Positions 9,247-18,479 are shown, counted from the stretch's first letter. The stretch: DNA of 64,000 nt from Streptomyces bluensis (GCF_014650715.1 NZ_BMVM01000016.1:118496-182495), one strand, 5' to 3'. The notes: a model not told the origin generated them from the letters alone. Program-made: numbers and translations.

Positions 9247-10245
9247 TTACCGGTTTCTGGTCAGTCGGGATCCTTCGGGTGTACGGCGGTAGAGCACTGA
9301 CCGGCCGGACCGGGCGCGGATGACGAGGCCGGCTCGGTGCAGTACGCCGAGGTGGTAGGAAACCGTGGCGGGGCTGAGGAAGTGACGTGCGGCCAGCTGA
9401 GCGGTGGAGGCGGGTTGTGTCAGTGCGGCGAGCAGTGCCGCGCGGGTGGGGCCGAGTAGCTGGGCTATCTCGGCGGAGGGGTCTGTGGGGGCGATGGCGC
9501 CGGCTGTGGTCCTGTCACGGACGGGATAGACGAGCATCGGGGGCCGGTCTCCATCGCGTGTGGGGTCCACGGCCACGGCCGGCCGTGGTGCGATGAGTGA
9601 CGGTACGACGATCACCAGGGGCACGGGCAGCGCGATCCTGAAGCGGCTTTCGATACGTAGGGTGCCGTCGGCCCAACGGATTTGCGGGTGCAGGGAGTTG
9701 AAAAGTCTTGCTGCGCCGTGCCCGGCCAGGACTCCGGCGCAGCGGTCGATTTCCGTGTCGAGAGCGGTCTTGGCGGCCTCCCAGTGCGGGGCGAAGGCCA
9801 GCTCCCAGTAGCGCCGCAGCTCATTGGCCGCCTGCCGGGCCACGTGTGCACCACCGCGTGCCATGGCCCGCTGTACGCCTGCCGGCAGCGGGGAGCCGGC
9901 GAGGCCGCTGCAGGGCCGCCCGTTGCGCAAGGCGTCCAGCTCGCTCAGGACACGCTCGGGCGGGGTGCACCGGACCCGTTCCAGTTCCTCCTCGACGGTG
10001 GGGGAGGGCCCGCAGGGATGGGGGCTGAGGAAGTCGGGGACGTATCCGGTTCCGTCCAGGCTCAGTTCGGACAGCAGCGGCAGCCGCGCCCGGCGCAGTA
10101 CATGGCGTGCACGAGCGACCCACGGGTCGGCGTCGGGGGCCGGCTGCAGGCCCCAGGACAGCAGCGTCGCGACGACCTCGTGCAATGGCGAGACGGCGAA
10201 GCGGGAGCGGGCGAGCCCGACGGCGTCCACGGTGAGTTCGATCAT
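9247..10245 (-). CDS. ArsR-like winged-helix transcriptional regulator
   Basis: A 332-residue regulator. The C-terminal 90 residues form an ArsR-type winged helix: LLGPTRAALLAALTQPASTAQL, then HFLSPATVSYHLGVLHRAGL as the recognition helix, then VIRARSGRSVLYRRT as the wing. The larger N-terminal part (SPLHEVVATLLSWGLQ, ELRRYWELAFAPHWEAAKT) is the effector-like domain typical of a Streptomyces subfamily of such regulators. No metal-binding Cys pair is seen, so a metal role is unlikely. ATG 10245 is chosen because upstream extension is Arg/Pro-rich. It is divergent from the secreted-protein gene at 10426, which it may regulate. Confidence 0.8.
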   Translation of the reverse strand: MIELTVDAVGLARSRFAVSPLHEVVATLLSWGLQPAPDADPWVARARHVLRRARLPLLSELSLDGTGYVPDFLSPHPCGPSPTVEEELERVRCTPPERVLSELDALRNGRPCSGLAGSPLPAGVQRAMARGGAHVARQAANELRRYWELAFAPHWEAAKTALDTEIDRCAGVLAGHGAARLFNSLHPQIRWADGTLRIESRFRIALPVPLVIVVPSLIAPRPAVAVDPTRDGDRPPMLVYPVRDRTTAGAIAPTDPSAEIAQLLGPTRAALLAALTQPASTAQLAARHFLSPATVSYHLGVLHRAGLVIRARSGRSVLYRRTPEGSRLTRNR

Positions 10246-10425
10246 GACCCTCTCGCTGTGTGGTCCTGCTGATTCAGCGGCCCGTCCCTTCGAACGTGAT
10301 CGAATCATGGCACGAAATGTCGCGGTGGCAGCTCTGACCGGCGCAGGGTGGTGGCACGCAATTCGCATGGCCAGTGGCCGCACCGGATCGACTCGTTGCG
10401 CCGTGAACTGCAGGGGAGGAACCTG

Positions 10426-11316
10426 GTGCGTCGTCACCACAAAGCCGCTGTCGCAGTGGCGGGCATCGCGACGATATGCGCAGCGGTGGCGGGCCTCACC
10501 CACGCACAGCCTCAGATATCCCCGCAGCGCCCTGACGCGCTCAGCGAGGGAGAGAAAGACCTGCTGCACGAAGCCGAAGAGACGCTGACTCGTTCCTGCA
10601 TGGCGGGCAAGGGCTTCAAAACCTGGGTGGTGCCCCGGCGGCCCGTGCCCGACGACCGCGAATTCCCCTACGTCATCGATGACGTGGCGTGGGCATCCAG
10701 GCATGGATATGGAAGCGGCATCCTCGCACAACGCGCCAAGGTGCGCGTATCCGACCCGAACCGGCAGTACTTCGCTGGTCTGACATCGCCGGAGCGGCAG
10801 CGTGCGCTGGACGCACTTCATGGCGAGAAATCCGGGAAGCGTATCTCGGTCAAGTCCCCGAACGGGATGACATTCAGCCGTGTGGACGGCGGGTGCACCG
10901 CAGATGCCCAGAAAGCGCTCTACGGGGACCTCGAAACGTGGTTCCGGGTTCTGACCGTCACGGATGCTCTCGAAACGCTGCGCAGCAGCATGACCGCCGG
11001 CGACGCCGAGTTCGCAAAGTCGGTCAAGGACTGGTCCGCGTGCATGCACGCACGTGGACTCCCCTACAAGACCCCACAGGAGGCCCGTGCCGCATTCTTG
11101 AACTCCCATCGCCGGATCAGCCGGGAACGGGAAATACGCGCGGCGGTCACCGAGGCACGCTGCGCGGAAAGTTCCGGACTGTCCCGCACCATTCACCGCC
11201 TCGACGAGCAGCACGGCAAGCGGCTGCGCCAGCAGTACCAGGACGAGGTGCGCACCAGGCTCCGGATGGAGAACGAAGCACTTCCGCACGCCCGAGCTGC
11301 CGTCCGTTCGTCGTGA
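10426..11316 (+). CDS. Secreted alpha-helical hypothetical protein
   Basis: A 296-residue exported protein. The start is GTG 10426 behind CAGGGGAGGA. The signal is RRHHKAAVAVAGIATICAAVAG. The mature part is helical with four spaced Cys (RSCMAGKGF, DGGCTADAQ, WSACMHARG, EARCAESS), likely two disulfides. ALSEGEKDLLHEAEETL and WSACMHARGLPYKTPQEARA resemble small exported helical domains found widely in Streptomyces, of unknown role. It is followed after 41 bases by an I36-type secreted protein, so the two are probably co-expressed. Confidence 0.7.
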   Translation: MRRHHKAAVAVAGIATICAAVAGLTHAQPQISPQRPDALSEGEKDLLHEAEETLTRSCMAGKGFKTWVVPRRPVPDDREFPYVIDDVAWASRHGYGSGILAQRAKVRVSDPNRQYFAGLTSPERQRALDALHGEKSGKRISVKSPNGMTFSRVDGGCTADAQKALYGDLETWFRVLTVTDALETLRSSMTAGDAEFAKSVKDWSACMHARGLPYKTPQEARAAFLNSHRRISREREIRAAVTEARCAESSGLSRTIHRLDEQHGKRLRQQYQDEVRTRLRMENEALPHARAAVRSS

Positions 11317-11357
11317 CGGGCCATCCATCACAGCAACCGATTACGGAACAGGACACC

Positions 11358-11813
11358 ATGAAGAAGATCAGTATCGCCCTGACCGCTCTCACTCTCACGG
11401 CCCTGGCCGCGGCCGCCCCGTCTGCCTCCGCACAGCCCGCCCAGCCGTCGCCGGCTCCGAACAACTCCGTGGCCGCGGCCGCAGCCGCGGACGGCTACCT
11501 GTACGCGTGGGACGGGTTCGCACGCAGCGGAGCCCAGTGCCGCTGGCAGGGCAACGACGACAACTGGGACACCTGCTCCGGCATCAGCATGAGAAACCGG
11601 GCGAGTTCCCTGGAGAACCGTGGCTACGCCGGCGCCTACGAGGACGTCGACCTGTACTACAGCCCCTCCTGGCAGGGTTCCAGGAACTGCCTGCCCAACG
11701 GCTACTACCTCGACAACCTCACAGGCATCTATTTCCTGTGGGACGGCAAGGCGGGCCAGGGGCAGACGATGAACAACAACATTGCCAGCCACCGCTGGTC
11801 CAACAACTGCTGA
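11358..11813 (+). CDS. Secreted peptidase inhibitor family I36-like protein
   Basis: A 151-residue exported protein. Residues 1-27 are a classic Sec signal (MKKISIALTALTLTALAAAA...ASA). After an Ala/Pro linker comes a beta-gamma-crystallin-like domain of the I36 inhibitor kind: YLYAWDGFARSGAQCRWQGN, NWDTCSGISMRNRASSLENR, GYAGAYEDVDLYYSPSWQGS, RNCLPNGYYLDNLTG. Three Cys are visible. The family includes the Streptomyces metalloprotease inhibitor SMPI; inhibition of a protease here is inference. ATG 11358 follows GGAACAGGAC, a weak site. Confidence 0.75.
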   Translation: MKKISIALTALTLTALAAAAPSASAQPAQPSPAPNNSVAAAAAADGYLYAWDGFARSGAQCRWQGNDDNWDTCSGISMRNRASSLENRGYAGAYEDVDLYYSPSWQGSRNCLPNGYYLDNLTGIYFLWDGKAGQGQTMNNNIASHRWSNNC

Positions 11814-12511
11814 CGCCGGCCGGGGGCCCCTCCGCCCGCGCAACAAGCAGGGCGCACCGGCGGGTGAGCGGTGAAGCCGCTGTTGTTCGGGGCATGCGAT
11901 CACTCTGGACGCGCAGGGGATCCGGACCGGGTGGGCTGACGGCCGCCGGCGCGTGAAGGAAGGGCCTCCTGAGCAGTTCGTGGGCTGTTGAAGAGCGAAC
12001 TTCAGGAGGCCCTGCCGCAGTTGTACGTTGTACGCGCTCCCGCCTGCCGGCAACGCCGGCGCTTCCCTGCCCCCACCCTGGCTTCAGGCAGCAGACTCAC
12101 CCTCCCGGCCTTCCACGTGATCAGTGCACCGTGGCCGGAGCACATGACCGGACGAACGCCGCCTCAGCGTCCGCCGAACGTCCAGGCGAGCGGCCTGGTC
12201 CGAAGGCACACTCCGACGTCAGAAGCTGAAGAACAAGTTCGGGTTCGTGAACGAAGAACTGGCCGAACAGCCAGCTGAGCAGCGGGCAGATGGACTGCAC
12301 ACGGTTTGGCTGGAGACGCAGGCTGAGCACGGCAGGAGATGAAGCTTGCCTGCCTGGAGTTCATGCGCGTCAGCCGGGCAGTTCAGCTGCCCGGCTGATC
12401 GTCGCACGGGACCTGGGCAAGCTACTCGGTCGGGTGAAGACGCCGGATCATCGGAACCTTCCCTGACACCTGGGCGTAGCGCCGTGGCTGCGCGGGCCGC
12501 ATAACGAAGCC
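11814..12511. other. Long intergenic region
   Basis: About 700 bases with no convincing gene. A plus-strand stretch near 12225-12343 reads KNKFGFVNEELAEQ then HTVWLETQAEHGRR and may be a coding remnant of unknown origin. A strong hairpin lies at 12371-12397. Confidence 0.4.
12371..12397 (-). terminator. Strong terminator hairpin
   Basis: Perfect 11-bp stem CAGCCGGGCAG / CTGCCCGGCTG with a 5-base loop (TTCAG). It lies about 115 bases beyond the stop of the minus-strand amidase gene. Confidence 0.65.
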
Positions 12512-13252
12512 CTAGGCAAACGTGGCGCCCCAGGTGGCCGGCCCGACGATGCCGTCGACGCTCAGGCCCTTGCGTGACTGGAAGCTGCGGCAGGCGGAGT
12601 CGGAGCCCGGCCCGTACTGGCCGTCCACGGTGAGGGAGAAGCCGTGCGCGCTGTTCATCCGGTACTGCCACGTCGCCACGCTGGCGTGCACGAAGGTCGG
12701 CGGCTGGCGGAAACTCACCCCGGGGTAAGGCAAGGGCCCGCCACCGGGGTTGACCTCTCCGCTGAGTACCCGGGTGTACAGGTTGCCCGGGCAGTCAGTC
12801 GCGTGGTGGTCGCGGTGGCCGGTGATGGCCTGCGCGGCGCCGCCCGACACCCGCAGGCGGTTGATCCCGTAGCGGATGGCGTCGATCAGCCCGGCCGTGA
12901 TGGTGTCGTAGTTGCTGCTGGTGCCGCCGGTCAGCGCGCAGACCGCGTACCAGTCGTCATTGCCCTGCGTAGTGCCCTGGGCGGCGGTACGGACGTACTC
13001 GCCGCGGCCCTGGAAAAGATAGCCGTGGACGCAGGCGAGGTGGCTGTAGGCGATGTCCGACCAGCCGTTGGAGTCCATGTGGAAATTCTGGATGCCCCGA
13101 ACCTGGCCGGCGCAGTCGGCGTGGTTGGCCTGGGCCACCTTCACGGCGTCGACATGATGGACGACCACGCCACCCTGTTCCGGGGTGATGTTGCTGCTGA
13201 CGCTCTGCGGCGCCCGGGCGCCCCACTGGGAGCGGGTGACGAACGTGGCCAT
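12512..13252 (-). CDS. N-acetylmuramoyl-L-alanine amidase with peptidoglycan-binding domain
   Basis: A 246-residue cell-wall hydrolase. Residues 1-165 form an Amidase_2/PGRP domain: FVTRSQWGARAP, VVHHVDAV (zinc His), IQNFHMDSNGWSDIAYSHL, the catalytic-region ITGHRDHHATDCPGNLY (second His and the zinc Cys). Residues about 185-246 form a PG_binding_1 repeat (VATWQYRMNSAHG, LTVDGQYGPGSDSACRSFQS, GLSVDGIVGPATW). The mature chain starts straight at the amidase with no signal peptide of its own. Its ATG shares a base with the stop of the upstream small gene (TGATG), so it is translationally coupled. It probably acts on the wall or as an endolysin. Confidence 0.82.
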   Translation of the reverse strand: MATFVTRSQWGARAPQSVSSNITPEQGGVVVHHVDAVKVAQANHADCAGQVRGIQNFHMDSNGWSDIAYSHLACVHGYLFQGRGEYVRTAAQGTTQGNDDWYAVCALTGGTSSNYDTITAGLIDAIRYGINRLRVSGGAAQAITGHRDHHATDCPGNLYTRVLSGEVNPGGGPLPYPGVSFRQPPTFVHASVATWQYRMNSAHGFSLTVDGQYGPGSDSACRSFQSRKGLSVDGIVGPATWGATFA

Positions 13253-13500
13253 CAGCTCCGCCCTCCTCGGCCCAGGGCACAACCGACGGTGGCGTTCAAC
13301 GGCTCGGCGTGGGCGTTGCGCGCTGCCTCGGGGCCATAGACAGCGGCGGCGTGGCGGGGGTGCGTGACGATGGGAAGCTCGCGGCTCCCCGCCGGGAGGG
13401 GAGTGGCGGCACGCACGGGTCCGGCACATATGACGGGTAGCGCGAGCGCACCGCTGGCTGCCGCCAGCAGCGCAGCGCGGCGAGATGGGCCGTGAGTCAA
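13252..13500 (-). CDS. Small Tat/Sec-type signal-bearing peptide coupled to amidase
   Basis: An 82-residue frame from TTG 13500, preceded by CTGGAGGACCG. It starts with a twin-Arg style signal (THGPSRRAALLAAASGALAL, then PVICAGPVRAA) and continues LPAGSRELPIVTHPRHAAAV to a stop that overlaps the amidase start (TGATG). It is either a genuine leader-type exported peptide or the former signal region of a single exported amidase broken by an old frameshift. The sequence alone favours neither strongly. Confidence 0.55.
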   Translation of the reverse strand: MTHGPSRRAALLAAASGALALPVICAGPVRAATPLPAGSRELPIVTHPRHAAAVYGPEAARNAHAEPLNATVGCALGRGGRS

Positions 13501-14061
13501 CGGTCCTCCAGATGGCGTGAAGTGGGTTTCGATTGTCCGGATCTTGACAGGGTCCCGTCAAGACATCGGAGTTCCGCGAACCTCCGCTGCACCGGATCGA
13601 ACTAGGACTGGCCTGATGGACCGTGTCGCAGCCGCCGTGCGCATCATGCCGGAGCAGTGGGGGCAGCCAGCTGCCGGTCATCGGCCTGCCCCACCAGCTT
13701 CTGACGCAGTGCCCGATCGGCGGTACGGCGAAGCAGGACAGGCAGCGCTTCTTTGAGGGCGTCCTTGCGCCAGTCTTCCCCCTTGTTGGGCACCCCGTAC
13801 CGGCTGCGGGACGGCGCACACAGGGCGTCGATCACCGTGGGCAGCGTCTGGTCCGGCAGGTCGTCGCTCGCCGGTCCCGAACTCCGTAAGAGGTCGTCAG
13901 ATGCTGCCGTCGACCGCTTCGTCGGGCGCTCTGGAAAGCGAACAGGGCTGGTGACACGTGAGATGGGGCCGACGAAGGCGGGGGTGCCGACGCCTGGCCG
14001 GCTGTCGGCGTCGATGGTCGGACGGAGCGGGGCCAGCCGCTCCGGACCAGGTGGTGTCGAT
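13501..14061. other. Gap with an unidentified coding remnant
   Basis: On the minus strand, from about 13850 to 13644, IDALCAPSRSRYGVPNKGED then WRKDALKEALPVLLRR looks protein-like and ends at a stop; it may be the tail of a lost gene. No family is recognised. The rest holds nothing supported. Confidence 0.35.
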
Positions 14062-15054
14062 TCAGAACCGGGGGCTTTTCAGGCTCCGTGCGGTGAGCTT
14101 CGATGAGCGTTGTTTTTCTTGCAGGGGAGCCTCCCAGGTGGCGGTGATGTCGCGGGCGACATCACGTAGGAGGTCGATGAGCATGTCTGCGAGTGGAGTG
14201 AGGCCGGCGTCGGTTCTGGTCACGGCGTAGAGCTGGCGGTAGGGCCTGGGGTGGGCCAGTTCGCGATGGGTGGTGCCAGGCGCGTGGGTCAGGGCCAGGC
14301 GCGAGACCAGGGCCACTGCGATGCCTGTGCCGACGAGGGCCTGGGCGACGTCGTAGGACTCGGTCTCGAACCGCACGGTGGGAGTGAAGCCGGCCTCGCG
14401 GGCAGCGTCGTGGAACTGTTCGCGGGCGGCATGGCCGGCCAGGATGGAAACCCACGATTCGTCGCGCAGTTGTTCCAGGTGAAGTGCGGTGTCCGCGGGC
14501 TGCCCGGTGGCCAGCGGATGGTCATCGGGAAGAACCACGACCATCGGGTCCAACAGGAGCGAGTGGGCCCGTACGTGTGGGGGCGGCGTGAGCGGCGTGC
14601 CCCAGGACGCGACGATGGCCACGTCCAGGCGCCCCGCGCTGATCTCGTCCGCTCCGCGTCCGGACACCACGTCGATGACGGAGACGTCGGCGTTCGGATG
14701 GCGGTGTCGCAGAGCCGTCAGGGCCGGTGGCAGCAGGTGCAGGGCAGCCGCCTGGAACGTCCCGATCCGCAGACGGAGCAAGAGGTGGCCGAGCAGTGCG
14801 GCCAGTTCCGCCTCGGCCCTGTCCGATGCCTCCTCCACAGTTCGACCGTGGGAGGCGAGCAGCGCACCAGCCTCGGTGAGCGTTGCTCCGCGAGGACCAC
14901 GGATGACCAGGGGCACCTGCCAGTCGCGCTCGGCCTTGGCCACCTGCTGGGTGACCGCCGCGGGCGTGAGTTGGAGTGCGTGAGCCGCCGCCGTCAGGGA
15001 GCCGTGCCGCTCGATCAGCGCGAGAAGCCGCAGCTGTCCCGGATCCACCAGCAT
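14062..15054 (-). CDS. LysR-family transcriptional regulator
   Basis: A 330-residue regulator. The N-terminal winged HTH reads LRLLALIERHGSLTAAAHAL then LTPAAVTQQVAKAERDWQVPL, and the effector domain follows (RIGTFQAAALHLLPPALTAL, DVAIVASWG, LLDPMVVVLPDDHPLA, VRFETESYDVAQALVGTGIA). It is divergent from a LysE-type exporter gene with a 109-base shared upstream region, the classic LysR/LysE (ArgP/ArgO-like) arrangement. It most likely activates that exporter in response to an amino acid or similar solute. Confidence 0.88.
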   Translation of the reverse strand: MLVDPGQLRLLALIERHGSLTAAAHALQLTPAAVTQQVAKAERDWQVPLVIRGPRGATLTEAGALLASHGRTVEEASDRAEAELAALLGHLLLRLRIGTFQAAALHLLPPALTALRHRHPNADVSVIDVVSGRGADEISAGRLDVAIVASWGTPLTPPPHVRAHSLLLDPMVVVLPDDHPLATGQPADTALHLEQLRDESWVSILAGHAAREQFHDAAREAGFTPTVRFETESYDVAQALVGTGIAVALVSRLALTHAPGTTHRELAHPRPYRQLYAVTRTDAGLTPLADMLIDLLRDVARDITATWEAPLQEKQRSSKLTARSLKSPRF

Positions 15055-15163
15055 TCACTGATCCTAACGCTGCACCCTTCTCTTTTAACTTCTCTTAGGG
15101 GCGCGAGACGGGAAGCCTGGTGGCACACCCAACGGCCGCAACCCCCGGAAGGGGTTTTTTCCC

Positions 15164-15787
15164 ATGCCCACACATGTGCCTGTTTTCATCGCCACCACCT
15201 TGCTGCTGGCGATGCTGCCAGGCGCGAGTCAAGCCCTGATGATCCGGCAGGTTCTGGAAGGCGGCCAACGTGCGCTCCAAGGCACGCTCGCGGGCAATGC
15301 CAGCGGCTTCCTGCTGTGGTCCACGGCCGCCGCGGCCGGGCTGTCCGCCGTCCTGCTGGCCAGCCCCACCGCGTACGCGGTGCTCCGGATCGCAGGCGGC
15401 ATCGTGCTGATGATCCTCGGGGTGAAGACGCTACGGACCGCGCTCACCACCGTTTCCACCCGCCCGCCCTGCGAGGGCGGGCGCCGCACTGGCTTCGCGG
15501 GCGGATATCTCACCGGCCTGATCACCAACCTCGGCAACCCCAAGGCGGGCGTGTTCGCCGTCTCGGTGCTGCCCCAGTTCGTGACCGCGAAAGGCCCGGT
15601 GTTCCTGTCAACCGTCGCCCTGGGAGCCCTGTGGGCGCTCGTCAGCGCCTCCTGGTACATGTTGCTCACCTGGGCCGTCAGCCGAGGGCGCGCCCTGGTG
15701 TCCCAGCCGACCGTCCTGCGGGGACTCAGCGTGACCACCGGCGTCGTCCTGCTGGGGCTGGGCGCCGCGGTGGCAGCAGGTGTCTGA
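15164..15787 (+). CDS. LysE/RhtB-family amino-acid exporter
   Basis: A 207-residue inner-membrane protein with about six transmembrane helices: VFIATTLLLAMLPGASQALM (the LysE N-terminal P-G signature), GFLLWSTAAAAGLSAVLLAS, VLRIAGGIVLMILGVKTLR, then the loop GYLTGLITNLGNPKAGVF with the conserved NPK, and two C-terminal helices. It exports an amino acid or small metabolite. The start ATG is preceded by GGAAGGGG. Expected to be controlled by the divergent LysR gene. Confidence 0.88.
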   Translation: MPTHVPVFIATTLLLAMLPGASQALMIRQVLEGGQRALQGTLAGNASGFLLWSTAAAAGLSAVLLASPTAYAVLRIAGGIVLMILGVKTLRTALTTVSTRPPCEGGRRTGFAGGYLTGLITNLGNPKAGVFAVSVLPQFVTAKGPVFLSTVALGALWALVSASWYMLLTWAVSRGRALVSQPTVLRGLSVTTGVVLLGLGAAVAAGV

Positions 15788-15979
15788 GGGCCGGGCCGGT
15801 ACTTCCTCCAGCGCCCGACCGCCAGAGGCATCTGCCGCCTTGTGTACTGGCCGCCATGAGGTTGCCTTGTATGACCGGTGGCGACGAAGCACCCCGAAAC
15901 GACCGCCCCGGCTTCGCCGTACGCTCAGGCCCGGGGCCACGCGGGTACTCTGCCCGACGGCACGGGAGCGAGGAAGCCG

Positions 15980-16768
15980 ATGACGTACGCCATGACACCG
16001 GACGGAACCCGCATCGCCTACCAGGTCCAGGGCCAGGGGGCGCCGCTGGTCCTGCTGGCGGGCCAGGCCAACAACCACCACTGGTGGGATGCGGTTCGTG
16101 CCGACTTCCATCCCGCTCGCAGCACCCTCACGCTCGACTACCGCGGCACCGGCGACAGCGACAAGCCAGACACCCCCTACAGCACTGAACTGTTCGCCCA
16201 GGACGTCATCGCCGTCCTCGACGAACTCGGCATCGACCGGGCCGACGTCTACGGCACGTCCATGGGCGGACGAGTGGCCCAGCAGATCGCGGCCCGCCAC
16301 CCCCACCGGGTAGGCGCCCTGGTTCTCGGCTGCACCTCACCCGGCGGCCCGCACAGCGTCGAACGCGGCAACGACGTCCGCCAAGCCCTGACGCAACCTC
16401 AGCCTGGAGCCGCGCGACAGGCCCTGCTGGAGCTGATGTACACCCCTCGATGGCTCGCCTCCCATCCCGGCCCGCACCACACCCTCGGCGACCCTCGCAT
16501 GCCTGCCCACGCCCGGCGCCACCACCTCGCGGCCAGCAACCAGCACAACGCCTGGGACCTCCTGCCGGACATCAGCGCCCCCACCCTGGTCGTCCACGGA
16601 AGCGACGACCTGCTCAACCCCACCGCCAACGCACCCCTGCTCGCCGACCGCATCCCCGACGCCCGACTGCACCTGGTGCCCCAGGCCAGGCACGCCTACT
16701 TCGAGGAGTGCCGCACCCACGCCAGCCCCCTCGTCCTGGATTTCCTCACCACCGCGCCCAAGCCGTAA
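15980..16768 (+). CDS. Alpha/beta-fold hydrolase
   Basis: A 262-residue hydrolase. The oxyanion strand is PLVLLAGQANNHHWW, the nucleophile elbow GTSMGG (Ser), the acid strand TLVVHGSDDLLNP (Asp) and the catalytic His is in VPQARHAYFEE. Such enzymes act on esters, lactones or C-C bonds; here the substrate is unknown. The start ATG 15980 follows GCGAGGAAG and gives the standard YAMTPDGTRIAYQVQGQG beginning. Confidence 0.82.
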   Translation: MTYAMTPDGTRIAYQVQGQGAPLVLLAGQANNHHWWDAVRADFHPARSTLTLDYRGTGDSDKPDTPYSTELFAQDVIAVLDELGIDRADVYGTSMGGRVAQQIAARHPHRVGALVLGCTSPGGPHSVERGNDVRQALTQPQPGAARQALLELMYTPRWLASHPGPHHTLGDPRMPAHARRHHLAASNQHNAWDLLPDISAPTLVVHGSDDLLNPTANAPLLADRIPDARLHLVPQARHAYFEECRTHASPLVLDFLTTAPKP

Positions 16769-17249
16769 GAACAGCGCAGCCGATACTCGGACCCCCTGCT
16801 GTCCACCGCGCACCAGCGACTCCCCGACCACACACGGCGGCCAGACCGTCCGTGACCCCGCACCTCGGCCGCGCGGCCGTCCCGCCACATTGGGACGACG
16901 ATCCGGCGGGGACCTACGAGTTGCCGCGAGTAGTACACCTCATGGCTGGCATCCATCCCAGTAGATCTCATACGCGCGCCGCGCGCCGACTCCACCGGGG
17001 CATGATCGACCAAGGCACCGACCTGGTCATCGCCCTCACCGACCCGGATCCCCGCTTCGCCGCAGAGCACGAAACGTCGATGCCTTCCTTGAGGCCGTCG
17101 CATCATTCCGGGTGCGACAAGAGTTGGGGTTCAGGCGTGCAGGTGCCTGGAGTACGAAGGCGTTGACAGGCTGACCGCCGATGTTGGCTCAGGCGAGAAT
17201 CCCCAGTCGGCTGTTCTGGAGCCGCGGTGAAGGCGGTCGCAGGCCCTCT
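16769..17249. other. Gap with a doubtful reading frame
   Basis: A plus-strand frame from GTG 16851 to 17166 contains MIDQGTDLVIALTDPDPRF, which has coding-type codon use, but no domain is recognised and the ends look random. It may be a remnant. Confidence 0.3.
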
Positions 17250-17400
17250 TGCGGCCGCGCCGTCGGCTACGACGCCGGCTCTGGCCGGCTCACCGCATGC
17301 CTGGAGTCGTCGGGCGGCGAAATTGCGCCTGGAGCAGGCCTGCGTCGTCAAGGCCGCCGGCCGGTCGGCGGGCCGTATGGTCGTGCGCGCCCCGGGCTTT
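17250..17400 (+). pseudogene. DUF721 (DciA-like) domain fragment, copy 1
   Basis: The translation AVGYDAGSGRLTACLESSG in one frame, then AAKLRLEQACVVKAAGRSAGRMVVRAPG in the next (written here as KLRLEQACVVKAAGRSAG and RMVVRAPG), matches the C-terminal strand-helix part of Streptomyces DUF721 proteins, relatives of the DnaB-loading factor DciA. A frameshift splits it and the N-terminus is gone. A second, similar fragment lies at about 19505. Confidence 0.5.
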
Positions 17401-18026
17401 GGCCTGAGCTATAGTGGATCTTGAGCTGGTCACCGCAACTCCGGTCGGCTGGCGCTGCGTTGGTGGTCCAAGGAAAGACGCCCCGCTTCCTGCGGGGAAA
17501 TGCAGGTGCAAGGCCTGCCCGGCGCTCGATCACGAGGCCCGTCCGCACACTTTGTGGACGGGTCTCAAGCTTGTTGGGGGCCAACCGGAATACGCCGGAC
17601 CCATGCCGTAGGTCACTGTGATCAACACCGACGGCGAGCGGCGGGGTCGTGCTCAGCGACGTGCCGGGCGAACGCGTCGTAGAGTTCCGGATGGCTCACC
17701 GCCCTGACCGTCGAGCGGAACCTCCGCTCCACCGCTACACCGCTGGAGGGCGAGTGGGCACACCGGCCACAACTTCCGCATGGCGGCTGGAACTCACCGA
17801 CATCACCGGACAGGGCCAGACCATCCGCATATCCTCGATGACGGTCTTTCCCATGGATCCGACAGCGCTGCACGTAGTCGAACAGAAGAGGGCCGTCCGG
17901 ATCGATCCGGACGCCCCTCCTGGTCCTTGAGTACCCGGGGGAGAGCACGCTGATCGCGCCGTATGCAGCTTCCCCTGCTGACGGCCACCTTGCTGGAGTC
18001 CTCAAGTCCAGAAGGGCAACGGCTTC
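17401..18026. other. Remnant-rich gap with palindrome
   Basis: No intact gene. On the minus strand SHPELYDAFARHVAEHDPAA (about 17695-17640) looks like the tail of a lost protein. A near-perfect inverted repeat occupies 17890-17919, with the central 18 bases GTCCGGATCGATCCGGAC fully palindromic. Confidence 0.35.
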
Positions 18027-18479
18027 TTACGGCAGATCAGCGCGGCCTAGCCACTTCGGCTTGACTGGCACCCCGTCGGGGTATTGCTCTTCGGGTGGCG
18101 AGGCAGGTGGCATCGTGTCCACAGGCTCAGGCTTGGTGGCCTCGCGTCTATCGATCGGCTTCATCGTGGCCCCGCATGTATTCGTTGGCTTTGCCGGTGC
18201 GGCGGTGTCCTCCAGCAACTCCGCGACCGTGTACCGAGTGCCCGAGGACCGCCAGGCGGCGTCATCGACGACCATCAGGAAGTCGTCGCCGCTGCGGAAG
18301 AGCCGGCGGCGCTTTCGCTTCTTGGGATGATTGGCCATTGAGCGCCGAGCATGCCGCTCCAACTCCGCCAGAGCTTCTTCGTACGTACCTTCCACATATG
18401 CCAACACGTGTGTCTCTGTGATGTAGCTGTCCCAGTGCTTCACGTTTGTTGTCTCGCGGATCAGTCCCCAGGTCGCCAT
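18027..18479 (-). CDS. Streptomyces hypothetical protein
   Basis: A 150-residue soluble protein belonging to a group common in Streptomyces but without a known role. It opens MATWGLIRETTNVKHWDSYI then VEGTYEEALAELERHARR, has a basic segment KKRKRRRLFRSGDDFLMVVD, and ends with an acidic-to-Pro-rich tail that probably is disordered. ATG 18479 is chosen for the GGGAAGGGG site just upstream; extension to 18698 adds unrelated sequence. No operon partner. Confidence 0.72.
   Translation of the reverse strand: MATWGLIRETTNVKHWDSYITETHVLAYVEGTYEEALAELERHARRSMANHPKKRKRRRLFRSGDDFLMVVDDAAWRSSGTRYTVAELLEDTAAPAKPTNTCGATMKPIDRREATKPEPVDTMPPASPPEEQYPDGVPVKPKWLGRADLP

Noticed and set aside
10246..11331. Upstream extension of the ArsR-like regulator frame to 11331
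   Set aside because: It is antisense to the secreted-protein gene at 10426; ATG 10245 gives the compact regulator.
13253..13819. Upstream extension of the amidase frame
   Set aside because: The sequence is Arg/Pro-rich and not family-like; the coupled ATG at 13252 fits better.
14251..16188. A 645-codon plus-strand open frame across LysR, LysE and hydrolase genes
   Set aside because: It overlaps three clear genes in other frames and shows no domain.
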